DNA from: CAYUET01 sp964443875
Lineage (GTDB): Bacteria; Auribacterota; JAFGBW01
DNA length: 64,000 nt
Assembly: GCA_964443875.1 (NCBI GenBank)
Contig: CAYUET010000001.1
Location: 1 to 64,000 of the forward strand
Direction: 5' to 3'
The notes beneath the pieces were generated by a model. That model made no database searches. It saw only the letters and a program-made list of their open reading frames with translations, and was not told the DNA's origin. How positions within the stretch are numbered: position 1 is the stretch's first letter; every line of letters begins with the position of its first letter. Of the stretch, positions 34,628 to 44,451 are shown in pieces. The position numbers and the translations under genes are program-made.

Positions 34628-35527
34628 ATGAATCTTAAATTTATTCTTATGTTTTTTTTATGTATCCGGCTTTTATCTGCTGATTCCGGGAAGTCTTTGC
34701 CGGCTTGTCTGGCGCCTCTTTCTACTTTTGATTCCAAACCCTCTGAAGAATTATCTGCTATTATAAATCGAATGAAGAAAACAGCCTATGAATATCAGCG
34801 TAAGGCGTTATCCAATGTTCTTTTATCTCTTAGATTGCTTGGGTTTAATCAGTTGAATTCTAAATATTTTGACGGAAAAATGATCCAGTTATCGGATAAA
34901 AGCTTTTTATCTATCCAGGATTGGTTCGAGGTTTATCATGAGGGGCTCTATTTATTACTCGCAGAAAATCTCCGGATTCCCTTTGATTTGAGAAGATATT
35001 ATAAAATTGATTGTGGAAATACAATTTCTGCTTTGAAAAGCAGAAGAAAACTTTCAGAAAAAAGAGAATTTTTAAACCGGCTGGCTGAAGCGTGTCTTTC
35101 CTCTCAGACTTTAAGAAATATGAAGGTTCAGATAGAAAAGGCCACTTCAAAAATGAGTTACGGAAAATGGCAGATGAAGCTGGTTTATGATCTGCTGAAA
35201 ATCAAATATCTTCAGGATCATCAGATTCTTTTCCCTATTGAAAAAATGACTTTTCTTCAGCTGCCTGTTTTTTCTGTAGATGGCGACGATCAGATAAGAA
35301 TCGATCGTATGGGCTGGCTGCGGTATAAAAGTTCCCAGAGAGTTCCATTTAGCGGCAAATCCTATAAGGACCCTTCATTAGAATGGATCGGGGATCTTAA
35401 AACGGGCCGTGTAAAGTCTTTGGCTGAAATTATTAATGTTTCAAATGCTAAGGGTTTATTAGAAGATAATCAGTTGGAACTGGATTTCGGCAGCCCTGAA
35501 AATGACATATTTTCACAGGCAGCTTAG
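34628..35527 (+). CDS. Secreted or periplasmic protein of unknown function
   Basis: The 299-residue protein begins with a signal peptide (MNLKFILMFFLCIRLLSADS, probable cleavage after LSA). A mostly helical N-terminal half (about 35-210) and a C-terminal segment with DGDDQIRIDRMGWLRYKSSQ follow. No catalytic motif or family is recognised. ATG 34628 starts the signal peptide; GGAGG at 34610-34614 is rather far (13 bases), while an upstream TTG (34592) would spoil the signal sequence. It lies downstream of the short flagellin gene and upstream of tRNA-Gly. Confidence 0.65.
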   Translation: MNLKFILMFFLCIRLLSADSGKSLPACLAPLSTFDSKPSEELSAIINRMKKTAYEYQRKALSNVLLSLRLLGFNQLNSKYFDGKMIQLSDKSFLSIQDWFEVYHEGLYLLLAENLRIPFDLRRYYKIDCGNTISALKSRRKLSEKREFLNRLAEACLSSQTLRNMKVQIEKATSKMSYGKWQMKLVYDLLKIKYLQDHQILFPIEKMTFLQLPVFSVDGDDQIRIDRMGWLRYKSSQRVPFSGKSYKDPSLEWIGDLKTGRVKSLAEIINVSNAKGLLEDNQLELDFGSPENDIFSQAA

Positions 35528-35563
35528 CCTTCAGAAATTCTTAAAAAGTTCAGAAATTATGTC

Positions 35564-35590
35564 TTGACAGCAAGTGGGTTTATCTGTAAT
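35564..35590 (+). promoter_or_regulatory. Candidate promoter for tRNA-Gly
   Basis: TTGACA at 35564-35569 is followed by TGTAAT at 35585-35590 (five of six -10 bases) with a 15-base spacer. A 17-base spacing would use TAATTT. The tRNA starts 22 bases downstream. Confidence 0.5.
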
Positions 35591-35612
35591 TTTCACATCT
35601 CAATTTTGTAAC

Positions 35613-35685
35613 GCGAGCGTAGCTCAGCTGGTAGAGCCCAACGTTGCCAACGTTGTTGTCGTGGGTTCGAATCCCATCGCTCGCT
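35613..35685 (+). tRNA. tRNA-Gly (GCC anticodon)
   Basis: A complete cloverleaf of 73 bases is visible. GCGAGCG pairs with CGCTCGC as acceptor stem, GCTC/GAGC is the D stem, and CAACG-TTGCCAA-CGTTG the anticodon stem with GCC. GTGGG-TTCGAAT-CCCAT is the T arm and T the discriminator. CCA is not encoded. Confidence 0.95.
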
Positions 35686-35817
35686 TTAATTTTCTATGTG
35701 TAGTACGCTTGTATTGGCAGTATGAATAAATTAAAATTCATAATCAAAAGGTAAACAGGCTCACAGGCGTCTTCATAATCAAGCTAAGAATCAAAAGAAT
35801 GAAGAAAGGTAACTCGC

Positions 35818-37098
35818 GTGAAATCAGAAATTCTTGAAAAAAAAGGTTGTGTAGTCAGTTTTAAGATTGAAGTGCCATCTTCCGAAATGGCTGTATTGGA
35901 AAATAAAGTTGTTCAGGAATATATGCAGCATGCTCCTGTAAAAGGTTTCAGGGCTGGAAAAGTGCCTCGTGAACGACTTCTTAGATCTTATTCAAGCAAT
36001 ATTAAAAAAGATGTTGTCAGCCGTAATTTAGGAGAGTTTTGTACAAAAGGTCTGGAGCAGATCAATACCAAACCCGTTTCCGAGCCTGTTGTGAACAAAG
36101 TTGACTATGAGTTGAATTCTGCTTTAAATTTTGAAGGTCAGGTTGAAATTTTCCCTGAATTTGAATTAAGTGAGTATAAAGGTTTTGATTTAAAGAAACT
36201 TTCTGCGGTCGTAACAGATTCTGATGTTGATCATTATATTCATGAAATGGCGGAATATTCCGCTCCTTTTGAAACCATTGAAGACCGCGTTCTTCAAATG
36301 GGGGATTATGCCATTACGGATTACCTGATTAAAGATGGGGAAGAGGTATTGGAAAAAAAGGACGGGGCGTGGATGAAGGCTAAGGAAGGCGACTCTGTTC
36401 TCAAGGATTTTATCCAGGGCCTTATCGGAATGAAAATCGGCGAGACCAAAGTTCTGGATATTACTCTTCCTGAAAATTATGCTAATGCCAAGGCGGCAGG
36501 TAAAAAAGTTAAAGTTGAGCTTTCTTTGAAAGGCATTAAGAATAAGCCTCTTCCTGAAATCAATGATGATTTTGTAAAAAAGATAGATCCTAAATACGCC
36601 ACTTTGCAGGAATACAAGGAAAAAGTACGTGATCTGCTGACGAAAGATAAAAAGTGGGAAGTTCTGAATAATTTTAAAAATCAGATTCGGCTCCAGTTGT
36701 TGAAAGATAACCGTCTTGAAGTTCCCCCCAGTTATTTAAAACAGCAGATGGATGCCAATTATGTTGAAGAAATCCGTATGTTGAAATCCCGTGGGTATGA
36801 AGACCAGGCAATCAAGGCACAAAGTGAAGAGATTTTTAAGAATGTTTATGAAAAAGCGCTGAGTCAGCTTAAATTGCAGTTTATCTTCGGCCGGATCATC
36901 GAAAATGAGAAAATTGAAGTGACTCAGGAAGATATTGACAGGTCTATTGATGAGCAGTCTCAGGAAATGTCGATCAGCAAAGAACAGTTTAATGAATATA
37001 TTAAAAAAGACAATAAGATGGAACAGTTTAAAGAGAGACTTCTGGTTGATAAAATGTTTCAGTGGATTGTTGATCACGCTAAAGTGACTGAAGAATAA
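35818..37098 (+). CDS. tig: Trigger factor chaperone
   Basis: This 426-residue ribosome-associated chaperone and prolyl isomerase carries the ribosome-docking signature GFRAGKVP near residue 45. A divergent FKBP-like domain lies at about 150-235 and the helical substrate cradle in the C-terminal 190 residues. The start is GTG 35818 with AAAGGT 8-10 bases upstream. It begins the conserved tig-clpP-clpX string and probably a long operon. The isomerase domain looks divergent, which is common in this family. Confidence 0.95.
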   Translation: MKSEILEKKGCVVSFKIEVPSSEMAVLENKVVQEYMQHAPVKGFRAGKVPRERLLRSYSSNIKKDVVSRNLGEFCTKGLEQINTKPVSEPVVNKVDYELNSALNFEGQVEIFPEFELSEYKGFDLKKLSAVVTDSDVDHYIHEMAEYSAPFETIEDRVLQMGDYAITDYLIKDGEEVLEKKDGAWMKAKEGDSVLKDFIQGLIGMKIGETKVLDITLPENYANAKAAGKKVKVELSLKGIKNKPLPEINDDFVKKIDPKYATLQEYKEKVRDLLTKDKKWEVLNNFKNQIRLQLLKDNRLEVPPSYLKQQMDANYVEEIRMLKSRGYEDQAIKAQSEEIFKNVYEKALSQLKLQFIFGRIIENEKIEVTQEDIDRSIDEQSQEMSISKEQFNEYIKKDNKMEQFKERLLVDKMFQWIVDHAKVTEE

Positions 37099-37116
37099 AA
37101 AATGGGAGATCAGGGT

Positions 37117-37716
37117 ATGCCATATATAATGCCAAGAGTTATTGAAGAAGACGGCCGAAGTAAAATTGAATGGGATGTTTTCTCCCGGCTGATGAAGGAC
37201 AGAATTATATTTTTAGGGACAGAAATAGATGATTTCGTGTCCAATGTCGTTGTTGCCCAGCTTTTGTTTTTACAGATGGAAGATCCGGAAAAAGATATTC
37301 ATATTTATATTAATTCTCCGGGTGGTGTTGTAACTTCAGGTCTTGCAATTTATGATACCATGAAATTTGTGAGTTGCGATATTAATACCTATGTCATCGG
37401 CCAGGCCGCAAGCATGGGAGCCTTATTGCTGTCCGCCGGAACAAAAGGCAAGCGTTTTGCTTTACCTCATTCCAGGGTTATGATTCATCAGCCTTCGGGC
37501 GGCGCTCAGGGGCAGGCTTCAGATATCCAGATTCAGGCTCGTGAAATTACTAAAACCAAGGAATTATTAAATCGTATTCTGGCTGAAGCGACAGGCAAAG
37601 ATATTGACACAATCAGCAAAGATACGGACAGGGATAATTTTATGAGTCCGGAGGAGGCTGTAGCATACGGCATCGTTGATAAAGTTGTAAGTAACATCAA
37701 ACAGGCAAAGAAATAA
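37117..37716 (+). CDS. clpP: ATP-dependent Clp protease proteolytic subunit
   Basis: The serine peptidase of the ClpXP complex has catalytic Ser in GQAASMGALLLS, His in PHSRVMIHQPSGG and the Asp-containing C-terminal region (TDRDNFMSPEEA). Start choice: ATG 37117 gives MPYIMPRVIEEDGR, aligning with usual ClpP N-termini, and has GGGAG 8 bases upstream. The ATG at 37102 adds five residues and has no ribosome site. It sits between tig and clpX. Confidence 0.96.
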   Translation: MPYIMPRVIEEDGRSKIEWDVFSRLMKDRIIFLGTEIDDFVSNVVVAQLLFLQMEDPEKDIHIYINSPGGVVTSGLAIYDTMKFVSCDINTYVIGQAASMGALLLSAGTKGKRFALPHSRVMIHQPSGGAQGQASDIQIQAREITKTKELLNRILAEATGKDIDTISKDTDRDNFMSPEEAVAYGIVDKVVSNIKQAKK

Positions 37717-37728
37717 TAAGGTTTATCC

Positions 37729-38985
37729 ATGGCTAAGAATCCCCCTCCACCACCCTGTTCTTTTTGCGGTAAACCCAATCATATGGTGAAAAAAATGATT
37801 GCGGGTCCCGGCGTTTATATTTGCAATGAATGTATAGAATTATGCGGTTCCCTGATTAATCAGGATGTTCAGGCAGCAAAGGTGAAACCGGCTCAGACTT
37901 TCAAGGTTCTTACTCCAAAAGAAATCTATGATCATTTAAATTTGTTCGTTGTCGGACAGAATCAGACGAAAAAGGTTCTTTCGGTTGCTGTTCATAACCA
38001 TTATAAGCGTATTACCTCTATTACTCAAAAGGATAAGGATATTGATGTCGAATTGGAGAAAAGCAATATTCTTCTGATGGGGCCGACAGGAACCGGAAAA
38101 ACACTTATTGCCAGAACACTCGCTAAAATTCTGGATGTTCCTTTCTGTATTGCCGACGCGACGACATTGACCGAAGCGGGTTATGTTGGAGAAGACGTTG
38201 AAAATATTATTCTAAAGCTGCTTCAAAATGCTGAATTTGATGTCCAACGTGCTGAACGCGGAATTATTTACATTGATGAAATTGATAAAATTGCACGCAC
38301 CACGGATAATGTCTCCATAACCCGGGATGTTTCAGGTGAGGGAGTGCAGCAGGCCCTTTTAAAGATTCTTGAGGGAACAGAATGTAATGTGCCGCCGAAA
38401 GGGGGAAGAAAACATCCTCAGCAGGAATACATCAAAGTGGACACATCAAATATTTTGTTCATGTGCGGTGGCGCTTTTGTAAATCTTGACCGGATTATTG
38501 CTAAAAGAATCGGAAAAGCAACCATGGGGTTTCATGAAACCGCCAAGGAATCCTCCAGGAAAAAAACCGCGACGGAACTGCTTAATCAGGTTATTCCCCA
38601 GGATTTGATTAAATTTGGAATGATCCCTGAATTTGTCGGCCGTTTGCCCGTTTATGCGAGGTTAAGTGACCTTGATGAAGAGCAATTGGTGCGAATCATT
38701 AAGGAACCTAAAAATGCGATCCTCAAACAATATGAGAAAATGTTTGATATGATGGGGGTACGCCTTGTTGTTGAAGAAGAAGCAGTCAAAGCCATAGCCG
38801 TCAAATCTATTCGCAATAAAACAGGCGCAAGGGCACTGAGAACAATTTTTGAAGAGATTATGCTGGATGTCATGTTTGAGATTCCTTCGTTAACCGGGGT
38901 ATCCGAATGCCACATAACCGTTGATTGTGTTGAAAAAGGTGAAAAACCTAAATTAATTTTCAATGATAAAGCAAAAATTGCTTAA
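37729..38985 (+). CDS. clpX: ClpX unfoldase
   Basis: The 418-residue AAA+ unfoldase starts with the zinc-binding C4 domain (CSFCGK and CNECIELC). Walker A is GPTGTGKT, Walker B GIIYIDEIDK, and the pore region contains GYVGEDVE. A C-terminal sensor-2 segment reads NKTGARALR. It feeds tagged substrates to ClpP. It begins 12 bases after clpP, in the expected order. Confidence 0.97.
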   Translation: MAKNPPPPPCSFCGKPNHMVKKMIAGPGVYICNECIELCGSLINQDVQAAKVKPAQTFKVLTPKEIYDHLNLFVVGQNQTKKVLSVAVHNHYKRITSITQKDKDIDVELEKSNILLMGPTGTGKTLIARTLAKILDVPFCIADATTLTEAGYVGEDVENIILKLLQNAEFDVQRAERGIIYIDEIDKIARTTDNVSITRDVSGEGVQQALLKILEGTECNVPPKGGRKHPQQEYIKVDTSNILFMCGGAFVNLDRIIAKRIGKATMGFHETAKESSRKKTATELLNQVIPQDLIKFGMIPEFVGRLPVYARLSDLDEEQLVRIIKEPKNAILKQYEKMFDMMGVRLVVEEEAVKAIAVKSIRNKTGARALRTIFEEIMLDVMFEIPSLTGVSECHITVDCVEKGEKPKLIFNDKAKIA

Positions 38986-39015
38986 TCATCATTTTTAATC
39001 AGGAGCTTAAGGTTT

Positions 39016-40302
39016 ATGTCTAATATTGGTCTGATCGGATTACAATGGGGAGATGAGGGTAAAGGAAAGATTATTGATTATTTAGGTGAGGACAGTGATA
39101 TTGTTGTCCGTTATCAGGGCGGTAATAATGCCGGGCATACGGTTTTAATTGAAGATAAAAAATATGTTCTCCATCTTATTCCTTCCGGAATTTTAAATGA
39201 CCAAAAAATCTGTCTTATCGGAAACGGGGTTGTGCTGGATCCCAAAGCCTTATTTGAAGAAATACAATATCTGAAAGAAAAGGGTGTCTCCGTAGAAGGC
39301 CGACTGAAGATAGCCGACAATACCAATATTTTAATGCCCTATCACCGTGACCTGGATCTTGCCCGTGAAAACAGCATGGGAGATCGGAAAATCGGAACAA
39401 CAGGCCGCGGCATTGGCCCCTGTTATGTGGATAAATATAAACGCTGCGCCATCCGGCTTCATGATCTTTGTTCGGATGATTCAGTTCCTTTTAAGGAAAA
39501 GTTACAGAGAAATTTTGAAGAATATACGACTGTGATTACTAACGAATATAAGGGAGTTCTTTCAAAATCTTTTGAAGAGGTTTTTGAAGAATATAAAGAC
39601 TTTGGAAAGAAATTAAAACCTTTTATTGTAAACTCAGTGTATTTTTTTGAGAAAGCTGTCCAAGAGAATAAGCGCTTTTTATTTGAAGGTGCACAGGGGG
39701 CTGCTCTGGATGTTGATTTTGGTACCTATCCTTTTGTTACATCATCAAACCCGACTTCCGGAGGCTTTTTTACAGGTTCCGGAGCAAATCCAAAAATGAT
39801 TGACAGTATTATCGGAGTGACAAAAGCTTACTGTACAAGGGTTGGAAGCGGACCTTTTCCTTCCGAAATGGAAGATTCTTTAGCAGATGAAATCCGGAAA
39901 GCCGGAGGGGAATTCGGAGCAACAACCGGGCGTCCCCGGCGTTGCGGATGGCTGGATGCCGTTCAGCTCCGGTATGCCGTACTTCTCAATGGAGTAGATA
40001 CTTTAGCTGTGACAAAAATGGATGTTCTGGATTCTCTTAAAAAAATCAGGATTGTCACCGGCTATAAAGTAAAGGGTAAGATTGTTAAAGAATTTCCTTC
40101 GGATGTTCATTTTTTTGATCATTTTGAGACTGTTTCTGAGGAATGGGATGGATGGCTTTCTTCTACCACGACTATCTCAAGTTATGAAAAATTACCTTTA
40201 AAAGCAAAGGCTTTTCTTGGACGGATTGCGGAATTGGCCGGTGTCAAAATCGGTATTTTATCAGTAGGACCTAAACGAAGTCAGACCTTTAAACTGGTTT
40301 AA
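39016..40302 (+). CDS. purA: Adenylosuccinate synthetase
   Basis: The 428-residue GTP-dependent enzyme of AMP synthesis has the signature QWGDEGKGKIID, NAGHT, TTGRGIGPCYVDK, FEGAQGAALDVDFGTYPFVT and TGRPRRCGWLD. All motifs appear intact and the length is normal. It catalyses IMP plus aspartate to adenylosuccinate. AGGAG precedes the ATG. It follows clpX by 30 bases and precedes uppS by 5. Confidence 0.97.
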   Translation: MSNIGLIGLQWGDEGKGKIIDYLGEDSDIVVRYQGGNNAGHTVLIEDKKYVLHLIPSGILNDQKICLIGNGVVLDPKALFEEIQYLKEKGVSVEGRLKIADNTNILMPYHRDLDLARENSMGDRKIGTTGRGIGPCYVDKYKRCAIRLHDLCSDDSVPFKEKLQRNFEEYTTVITNEYKGVLSKSFEEVFEEYKDFGKKLKPFIVNSVYFFEKAVQENKRFLFEGAQGAALDVDFGTYPFVTSSNPTSGGFFTGSGANPKMIDSIIGVTKAYCTRVGSGPFPSEMEDSLADEIRKAGGEFGATTGRPRRCGWLDAVQLRYAVLLNGVDTLAVTKMDVLDSLKKIRIVTGYKVKGKIVKEFPSDVHFFDHFETVSEEWDGWLSSTTTISSYEKLPLKAKAFLGRIAELAGVKIGILSVGPKRSQTFKLV

Positions 40303-40307
40303 TTCCG

Positions 40308-41039
40308 TTGCATACCGGAGACCTCAACAGTCTTTATCAAAAAGCCCTTAAGGGGAATATTCCGGGTCATATTGCTATCATTATGGATGGTAACGGAAGA
40401 TGGGCTAATCAGCATCATTTAGGCAGAATCCGCGGACATCGAAAGGGCGTGCAGGCAATCCGTGAAGTGGTTGCGGCAGGGAATCGGCTGGGAGTTCAGT
40501 TTATAACCTTATATGCTTTTTCAACAGAAAACTGGAATCGGCCTGCTGATGAGGTTGAAGCGTTATGGAATCTGATGGTTGAATTTCTTGAAAAAGAGAC
40601 CGCTGAACTCAAGCAGAACAATGTACGCATAACCTGTATCGGGAAGATCGATTCGATTCCCGTGCATGCCCGGGAAAAAATGGACTGGGCCATGCACGAA
40701 ACTTCAGATAATAAAGGTCTTGTCTTAAATCTTGCCATCAATTATGGCGGCCGTGATGAACTTGTAGAGGCCATTAAATGGATTATTTCGGAGAAATTGA
40801 AACCGGAAGAAATTTCTGCTGATTGTGTAAATCAGCATCTTTATACCCGCAATATACCGGATCCGGATTTAATGATCCGCACGAGCGGAGAACAACGGAT
40901 TTCTAATTTTTTACTTTGGCAGATTTCTTATTCTGAATTATATTTCACCCCTGTTCTGTGGCCGGACTTTGGGCAGAAAGATTTAATTGAGGCTGTTCTT
41001 GATTATCAAAGCCGGCATCGGCGTTTTGGAGGTATATAA
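40308..41039 (+). CDS. uppS: Undecaprenyl diphosphate synthase
   Basis: The cis-prenyltransferase has the signature HIAIIMDGNGRWAN near residue 22, TLYAFSTENWNRP and the C-terminal DLMIRTSGEQRISNFLLWQ. It makes the C55 lipid carrier for peptidoglycan and LPS. The start appears to be TTG 40308, since no ATG or GTG precedes the catalytic motif within the frame. No clear ribosome site is visible, and translation may be coupled to purA. Its stop overlaps the cdsA start by one base (TAATG). Confidence 0.95.
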   Translation: MHTGDLNSLYQKALKGNIPGHIAIIMDGNGRWANQHHLGRIRGHRKGVQAIREVVAAGNRLGVQFITLYAFSTENWNRPADEVEALWNLMVEFLEKETAELKQNNVRITCIGKIDSIPVHAREKMDWAMHETSDNKGLVLNLAINYGGRDELVEAIKWIISEKLKPEEISADCVNQHLYTRNIPDPDLMIRTSGEQRISNFLLWQISYSELYFTPVLWPDFGQKDLIEAVLDYQSRHRRFGGI

Positions 41040-41893
41040 TGTTTATTCACCGTCTTTTCAGTACTTTGATTTTCATCCCTGTCGTGGTTCTTATTTTGAT
41101 TTATTCGAGAAGTTATACAGAGTTAGCCATTCCTTTAATTGTTTCTATTTTTGGAGTTCTGGGGGTCCTGGAGTATTTAAAGATGACAAGATTTAAAGGT
41201 TTTTTAAGTTATCCTTTTTTTTGTGCCTTTATTGCAGGAATTTATCCCTGGTTTATCTATTTTTCCCTGAAGCATCAATGGCACAGGGGAGATGTTGAAT
41301 CTTTTTTCATTTTTATGATCGTCCTTCTGAGTTTTTTCCTTTTTTTTCAGAAGCCGGGAAACCTCGGGTCTAACAGCAGGGTTATTGAATCCCTGTCAGT
41401 ACTTCTTCAGTCTTTTATCTATATTCCCTGGTGTCTTGGTTTCTTTCTGAAAATTCTATTTTTACCTGCTGTTGACGGAAGATTTCTGATCATATTCCTG
41501 CTGCTGGTCTGTAAAAGTACGGATATTTTCGGATATGTATTCGGCAAGACCCTTGGACGGCATAAAATGTCGCCTGTCATCAGTCCGAATAAAACCATCG
41601 AAGGGGCAATAGGGGGATTGCTGTCCTCTCTGGTGATTGCTCATCTATGTTATTATATTTTTCTGAATGATTTCATGAGTCTGACTAAGCTCTGGATTTA
41701 TGGAATCTGCCTTCCTCTGATCTCTATTTTTGGGGATCTGACTGAATCTCTTCTGAAAAGGGATGCGGCATTCAAGGATTCCGGAGGAATCGTTCCAGGT
41801 CTTGGCGGCGTTCTGGATATGCTGGATAGCATCCTGTTTGCGGTTCCCTTCGTCTATTTTATTGAAACGGTTGCATGTTGTTCATCTTTATAA
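41039..41893 (+). CDS. cdsA: Phosphatidate cytidylyltransferase (CDP-diglyceride synthase)
   Basis: The 284-residue integral membrane enzyme with about eight helices has the CdsA signature around ESLLKRDAAFKDSGGIVPGL, then GGVLDMLDS. The usual GHGGVLDR reads GLGGVLDM here: His and Arg of the tail motif are replaced, a mild divergence. SPNKTIEGAIGG is intact. It forms CDP-diacylglycerol for phospholipid synthesis and supplies the Psd branch. Order uppS-cdsA-dxr-rseP is the common proteobacterial arrangement. Confidence 0.92.
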   Translation: MFIHRLFSTLIFIPVVVLILIYSRSYTELAIPLIVSIFGVLGVLEYLKMTRFKGFLSYPFFCAFIAGIYPWFIYFSLKHQWHRGDVESFFIFMIVLLSFFLFFQKPGNLGSNSRVIESLSVLLQSFIYIPWCLGFFLKILFLPAVDGRFLIIFLLLVCKSTDIFGYVFGKTLGRHKMSPVISPNKTIEGAIGGLLSSLVIAHLCYYIFLNDFMSLTKLWIYGICLPLISIFGDLTESLLKRDAAFKDSGGIVPGLGGVLDMLDSILFAVPFVYFIETVACCSSL

Positions 41894-41905
41894 AGGCTGG
41901 CATTT

Positions 41906-43066
41906 ATGGTTAAGCAGATTACCTTATTGGGCAGTACTGGTACGATCGGGAAAAATACCCTGGATGTTGTAAGAAAAAATAAATCGGATTTTCAGATTTA
42001 TGCTCTTGCGGCTAAATCAAGCTTTGAAAAATTAAAAGAGCAGGCAGAAGAATTTAATCCCAAGGTTATAGTACTCACCGAGTATAAGGCCTATGAAAAG
42101 GCAAAGAGGTGTTTTCCTTCCTCTGTAAAGGTGTTTTATGGCGAAGAAGGCTTGAAAGAAATAGTAACGCATCCTTCTGTTCAGTTTGTCATGGCCGGAA
42201 TGGTGGGGGCTGCAGGTCTTCCTCCTTTTATTGCAGCTTTGGAAGCCGGAAAAAAAATCGGACTGGCCAATAAGGAAATTTTAGTCATGGCCGGAGAGTA
42301 TCTTCACCAAAAATATCCTGGTTTTTTGAAACAGATCATACCCGTTGATTCTGAGCATTCAGCAATATTTCAATGTCTGGAGGGGCGCGAGCTTTCGGAA
42401 ATAGAATCCATCATTCTTACTGCGTCCGGAGGGCCTTTTAGAACACGTCCGCATCTTGAAGGGTTATCGCTGGAAGAGGCCCTGGATCACCCCAACTGGA
42501 AAATGGGTGCGAAAATTTCGATTGATTCCGCAAGTCTTATGAACAAAGGTCTGGAAGTGATGGAGGCACGCTGGCTGTTTCCGGTAGAATTGAAACAGAT
42601 CAAGGTTGTGATTCATCCTCAAAGTATTATTCATTCCATGGTGGAATTTTGCGACGGTGCTTTATTGGCGCATTTAGGGGTGGCCGATATGAGAATCCCC
42701 ATTCAATATGCCTTAAGTTATCCCCGTCGAATTGTTAATGATCTGCCAAGAGTGAATTTCCCAAAATTAAAGGAATTAACCTTTGAAGAACCGGACTGGA
42801 AAAAATTTCCAAACTTAAGCCTGGCCTTTAAAGCCCTTGAAAATGGCGGGGTCTGTCCGGCCGTTCTTAATGCGGCGAATGAAATGGCTGTTCAGGCTTT
42901 TATGGACAGGAAAATCAGTTTTACAGATATTTTTAAATGCAACCAGTATGTGTTTGCCGAGGAAAAAAATAATATTTCTTTATCTTTAAAGAATATTCTG
43001 GAGGCAGATGCAAGAGCACGTAAGGAAGCCGCTTCATGGATTTTGAAATACTCCTCTCTTCTTTAA
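41906..43066 (+). CDS. dxr: 1-deoxy-D-xylulose-5-phosphate reductoisomerase
   Basis: The 386-residue NADPH enzyme of the MEP isoprenoid pathway has the Rossmann motif LLGSTGTIGKNTL, LANKEILVMAG, metal-binding VDSEHSAIFQCL, the SGGPFR loop, HPNWKMGAKISIDSASLMNK and LEVMEA. The 3' end overlaps rseP by 31 bases. It confirms that isoprenoids, and hence the uppS substrate, come from the MEP route. Confidence 0.97.
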   Translation: MVKQITLLGSTGTIGKNTLDVVRKNKSDFQIYALAAKSSFEKLKEQAEEFNPKVIVLTEYKAYEKAKRCFPSSVKVFYGEEGLKEIVTHPSVQFVMAGMVGAAGLPPFIAALEAGKKIGLANKEILVMAGEYLHQKYPGFLKQIIPVDSEHSAIFQCLEGRELSEIESIILTASGGPFRTRPHLEGLSLEEALDHPNWKMGAKISIDSASLMNKGLEVMEARWLFPVELKQIKVVIHPQSIIHSMVEFCDGALLAHLGVADMRIPIQYALSYPRRIVNDLPRVNFPKLKELTFEEPDWKKFPNLSLAFKALENGGVCPAVLNAANEMAVQAFMDRKISFTDIFKCNQYVFAEEKNNISLSLKNILEADARARKEAASWILKYSSLL

Positions 43067-44448
43067 AAATATCCGTATGGAGTCATTATTTCTGGCTTGC
43101 CCTGGTTGTTCTCGGAACTCTCAGTATTCTGGTCGTTATTCATGAATGGGGGCATTTTATCGCAGCCCGTATCCATGGGGTAAAAGTTCTTGAGTTTTCT
43201 TTTGGAATGGGCCGAAAAATCTGTTCAAAAAAAATCGGGGACACCGATTACCAGATACGTTGGTTTCCCATGGGCGGCTTTGTCAAATTGTATGGCGAAG
43301 AAAATTTGGGAAAAGCGGATTACGTTCCATCTCCTTCCGAATTCTATGGAGTATCTGCATTAAGGCGTTTATCTATCGTACTCGCAGGCCCGGTAATGAA
43401 TCTTTTTCTTGCTTTTGTCAGTTTTTCGATTGCCGTTTTTTTCCTGGGAGAAACGTTAACAAAACCTAGAATCGGCTTTCTTGAAACTTCTTCTGCAGCC
43501 TATAAAGCGGGGCTTAGAAGCGGTGACTTGATTTTAAAGATGGATGGAACGTTGGTTGAAAGTTTTGAGCAGGTGTCCGAGTATATCACCCATAAAGCCA
43601 ATGAGAAAATTCTTTTGGAATGGAAAAATAACGATCAGGAAATAATGAGAACGGATCTTATTCCTGAACTGGTTGTTGAAAGGGATATCCTCGGGGATTA
43701 CTTTTCAAAAGGAGAAATCGGTTTAAATCCCTTTATTCTTGCGGCAATTGGAAAAGTCGTTGAAAATACTCCGGCTTCACGTCTGGGACTTAAGTCCGGC
43801 GATATCATCACAGAGATGAACGGGCAAAAGATCATTTTCTGGAATGAACTGCTTGAAATTGTTCAGAAAAATCCGAAAACAAAGATGAAGGTGATCTGGA
43901 AGCATGAGGGGGAGGTGAAGGAAGGATTTATAACTCCGGATGAAAGAATTGTTAAGGGGGTTACAAAAGACATTCAGACTCAATCCATGGGGGTGATCGG
44001 CGTTTCTCAGGAAATAGATAAGGCCCTGATTTTTAATAAAAAAGTCTCCTTTTTCAGCTCTTTTTCGTATTCTTCTTTAAAGCTTTGGGAGTTGACTCAT
44101 CTGACCTTTAAAGTCTTTCTAAAGCTGTTTCAGGGTAAATTATCCAAAGACAGTCTTATGGGGCCTGTCAGGCTTGCAGGGGTGGTATCGGATGTCGCTC
44201 AGAGCGGATTCTGGCCATGGCTTTTATTCCTTGCCTTTATCAGTCATCAGCTGGCTTTTATCAATTTATTTCCTTTCCCTGCTCTGGATGGCGGGCACGC
44301 TGTTTTCTTTTTTATCGAAATTCTTATGGGAAAGCCTGTCAATCTGAAAATCCAGGAAATCTTCAATCGTGTTGGCTTTACATTTTTAATGCTATTGTTT
44401 ATATTTATTATTTTAAATGACCTTTCAAACCTTATAGGAAGCAGATGA
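43036..44448 (+). CDS. rseP: RseP/site-2 family intramembrane metalloprotease
   Basis: The 470-residue membrane protease has the zinc motif HEWGH near residue 37 and a C-terminal LDGGH motif (FPFPALDGGHAVFFF), the third zinc ligand. Two PDZ-like segments lie between (LRSGDLILKMDGTLVE and LKSGDIITEMNGQKI). It would cleave anti-sigma factors or signal peptides in the membrane. No rseA or rpoE gene is in the window. The start overlaps dxr by 31 bases; no shorter ATG start precedes the active-site helix. Confidence 0.93.
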   Translation: MDFEILLSSLKISVWSHYFWLALVVLGTLSILVVIHEWGHFIAARIHGVKVLEFSFGMGRKICSKKIGDTDYQIRWFPMGGFVKLYGEENLGKADYVPSPSEFYGVSALRRLSIVLAGPVMNLFLAFVSFSIAVFFLGETLTKPRIGFLETSSAAYKAGLRSGDLILKMDGTLVESFEQVSEYITHKANEKILLEWKNNDQEIMRTDLIPELVVERDILGDYFSKGEIGLNPFILAAIGKVVENTPASRLGLKSGDIITEMNGQKIIFWNELLEIVQKNPKTKMKVIWKHEGEVKEGFITPDERIVKGVTKDIQTQSMGVIGVSQEIDKALIFNKKVSFFSSFSYSSLKLWELTHLTFKVFLKLFQGKLSKDSLMGPVRLAGVVSDVAQSGFWPWLLFLAFISHQLAFINLFPFPALDGGHAVFFFIEILMGKPVNLKIQEIFNRVGFTFLMLLFIFIILNDLSNLIGSR

Positions 44449-44451
44449 CAA

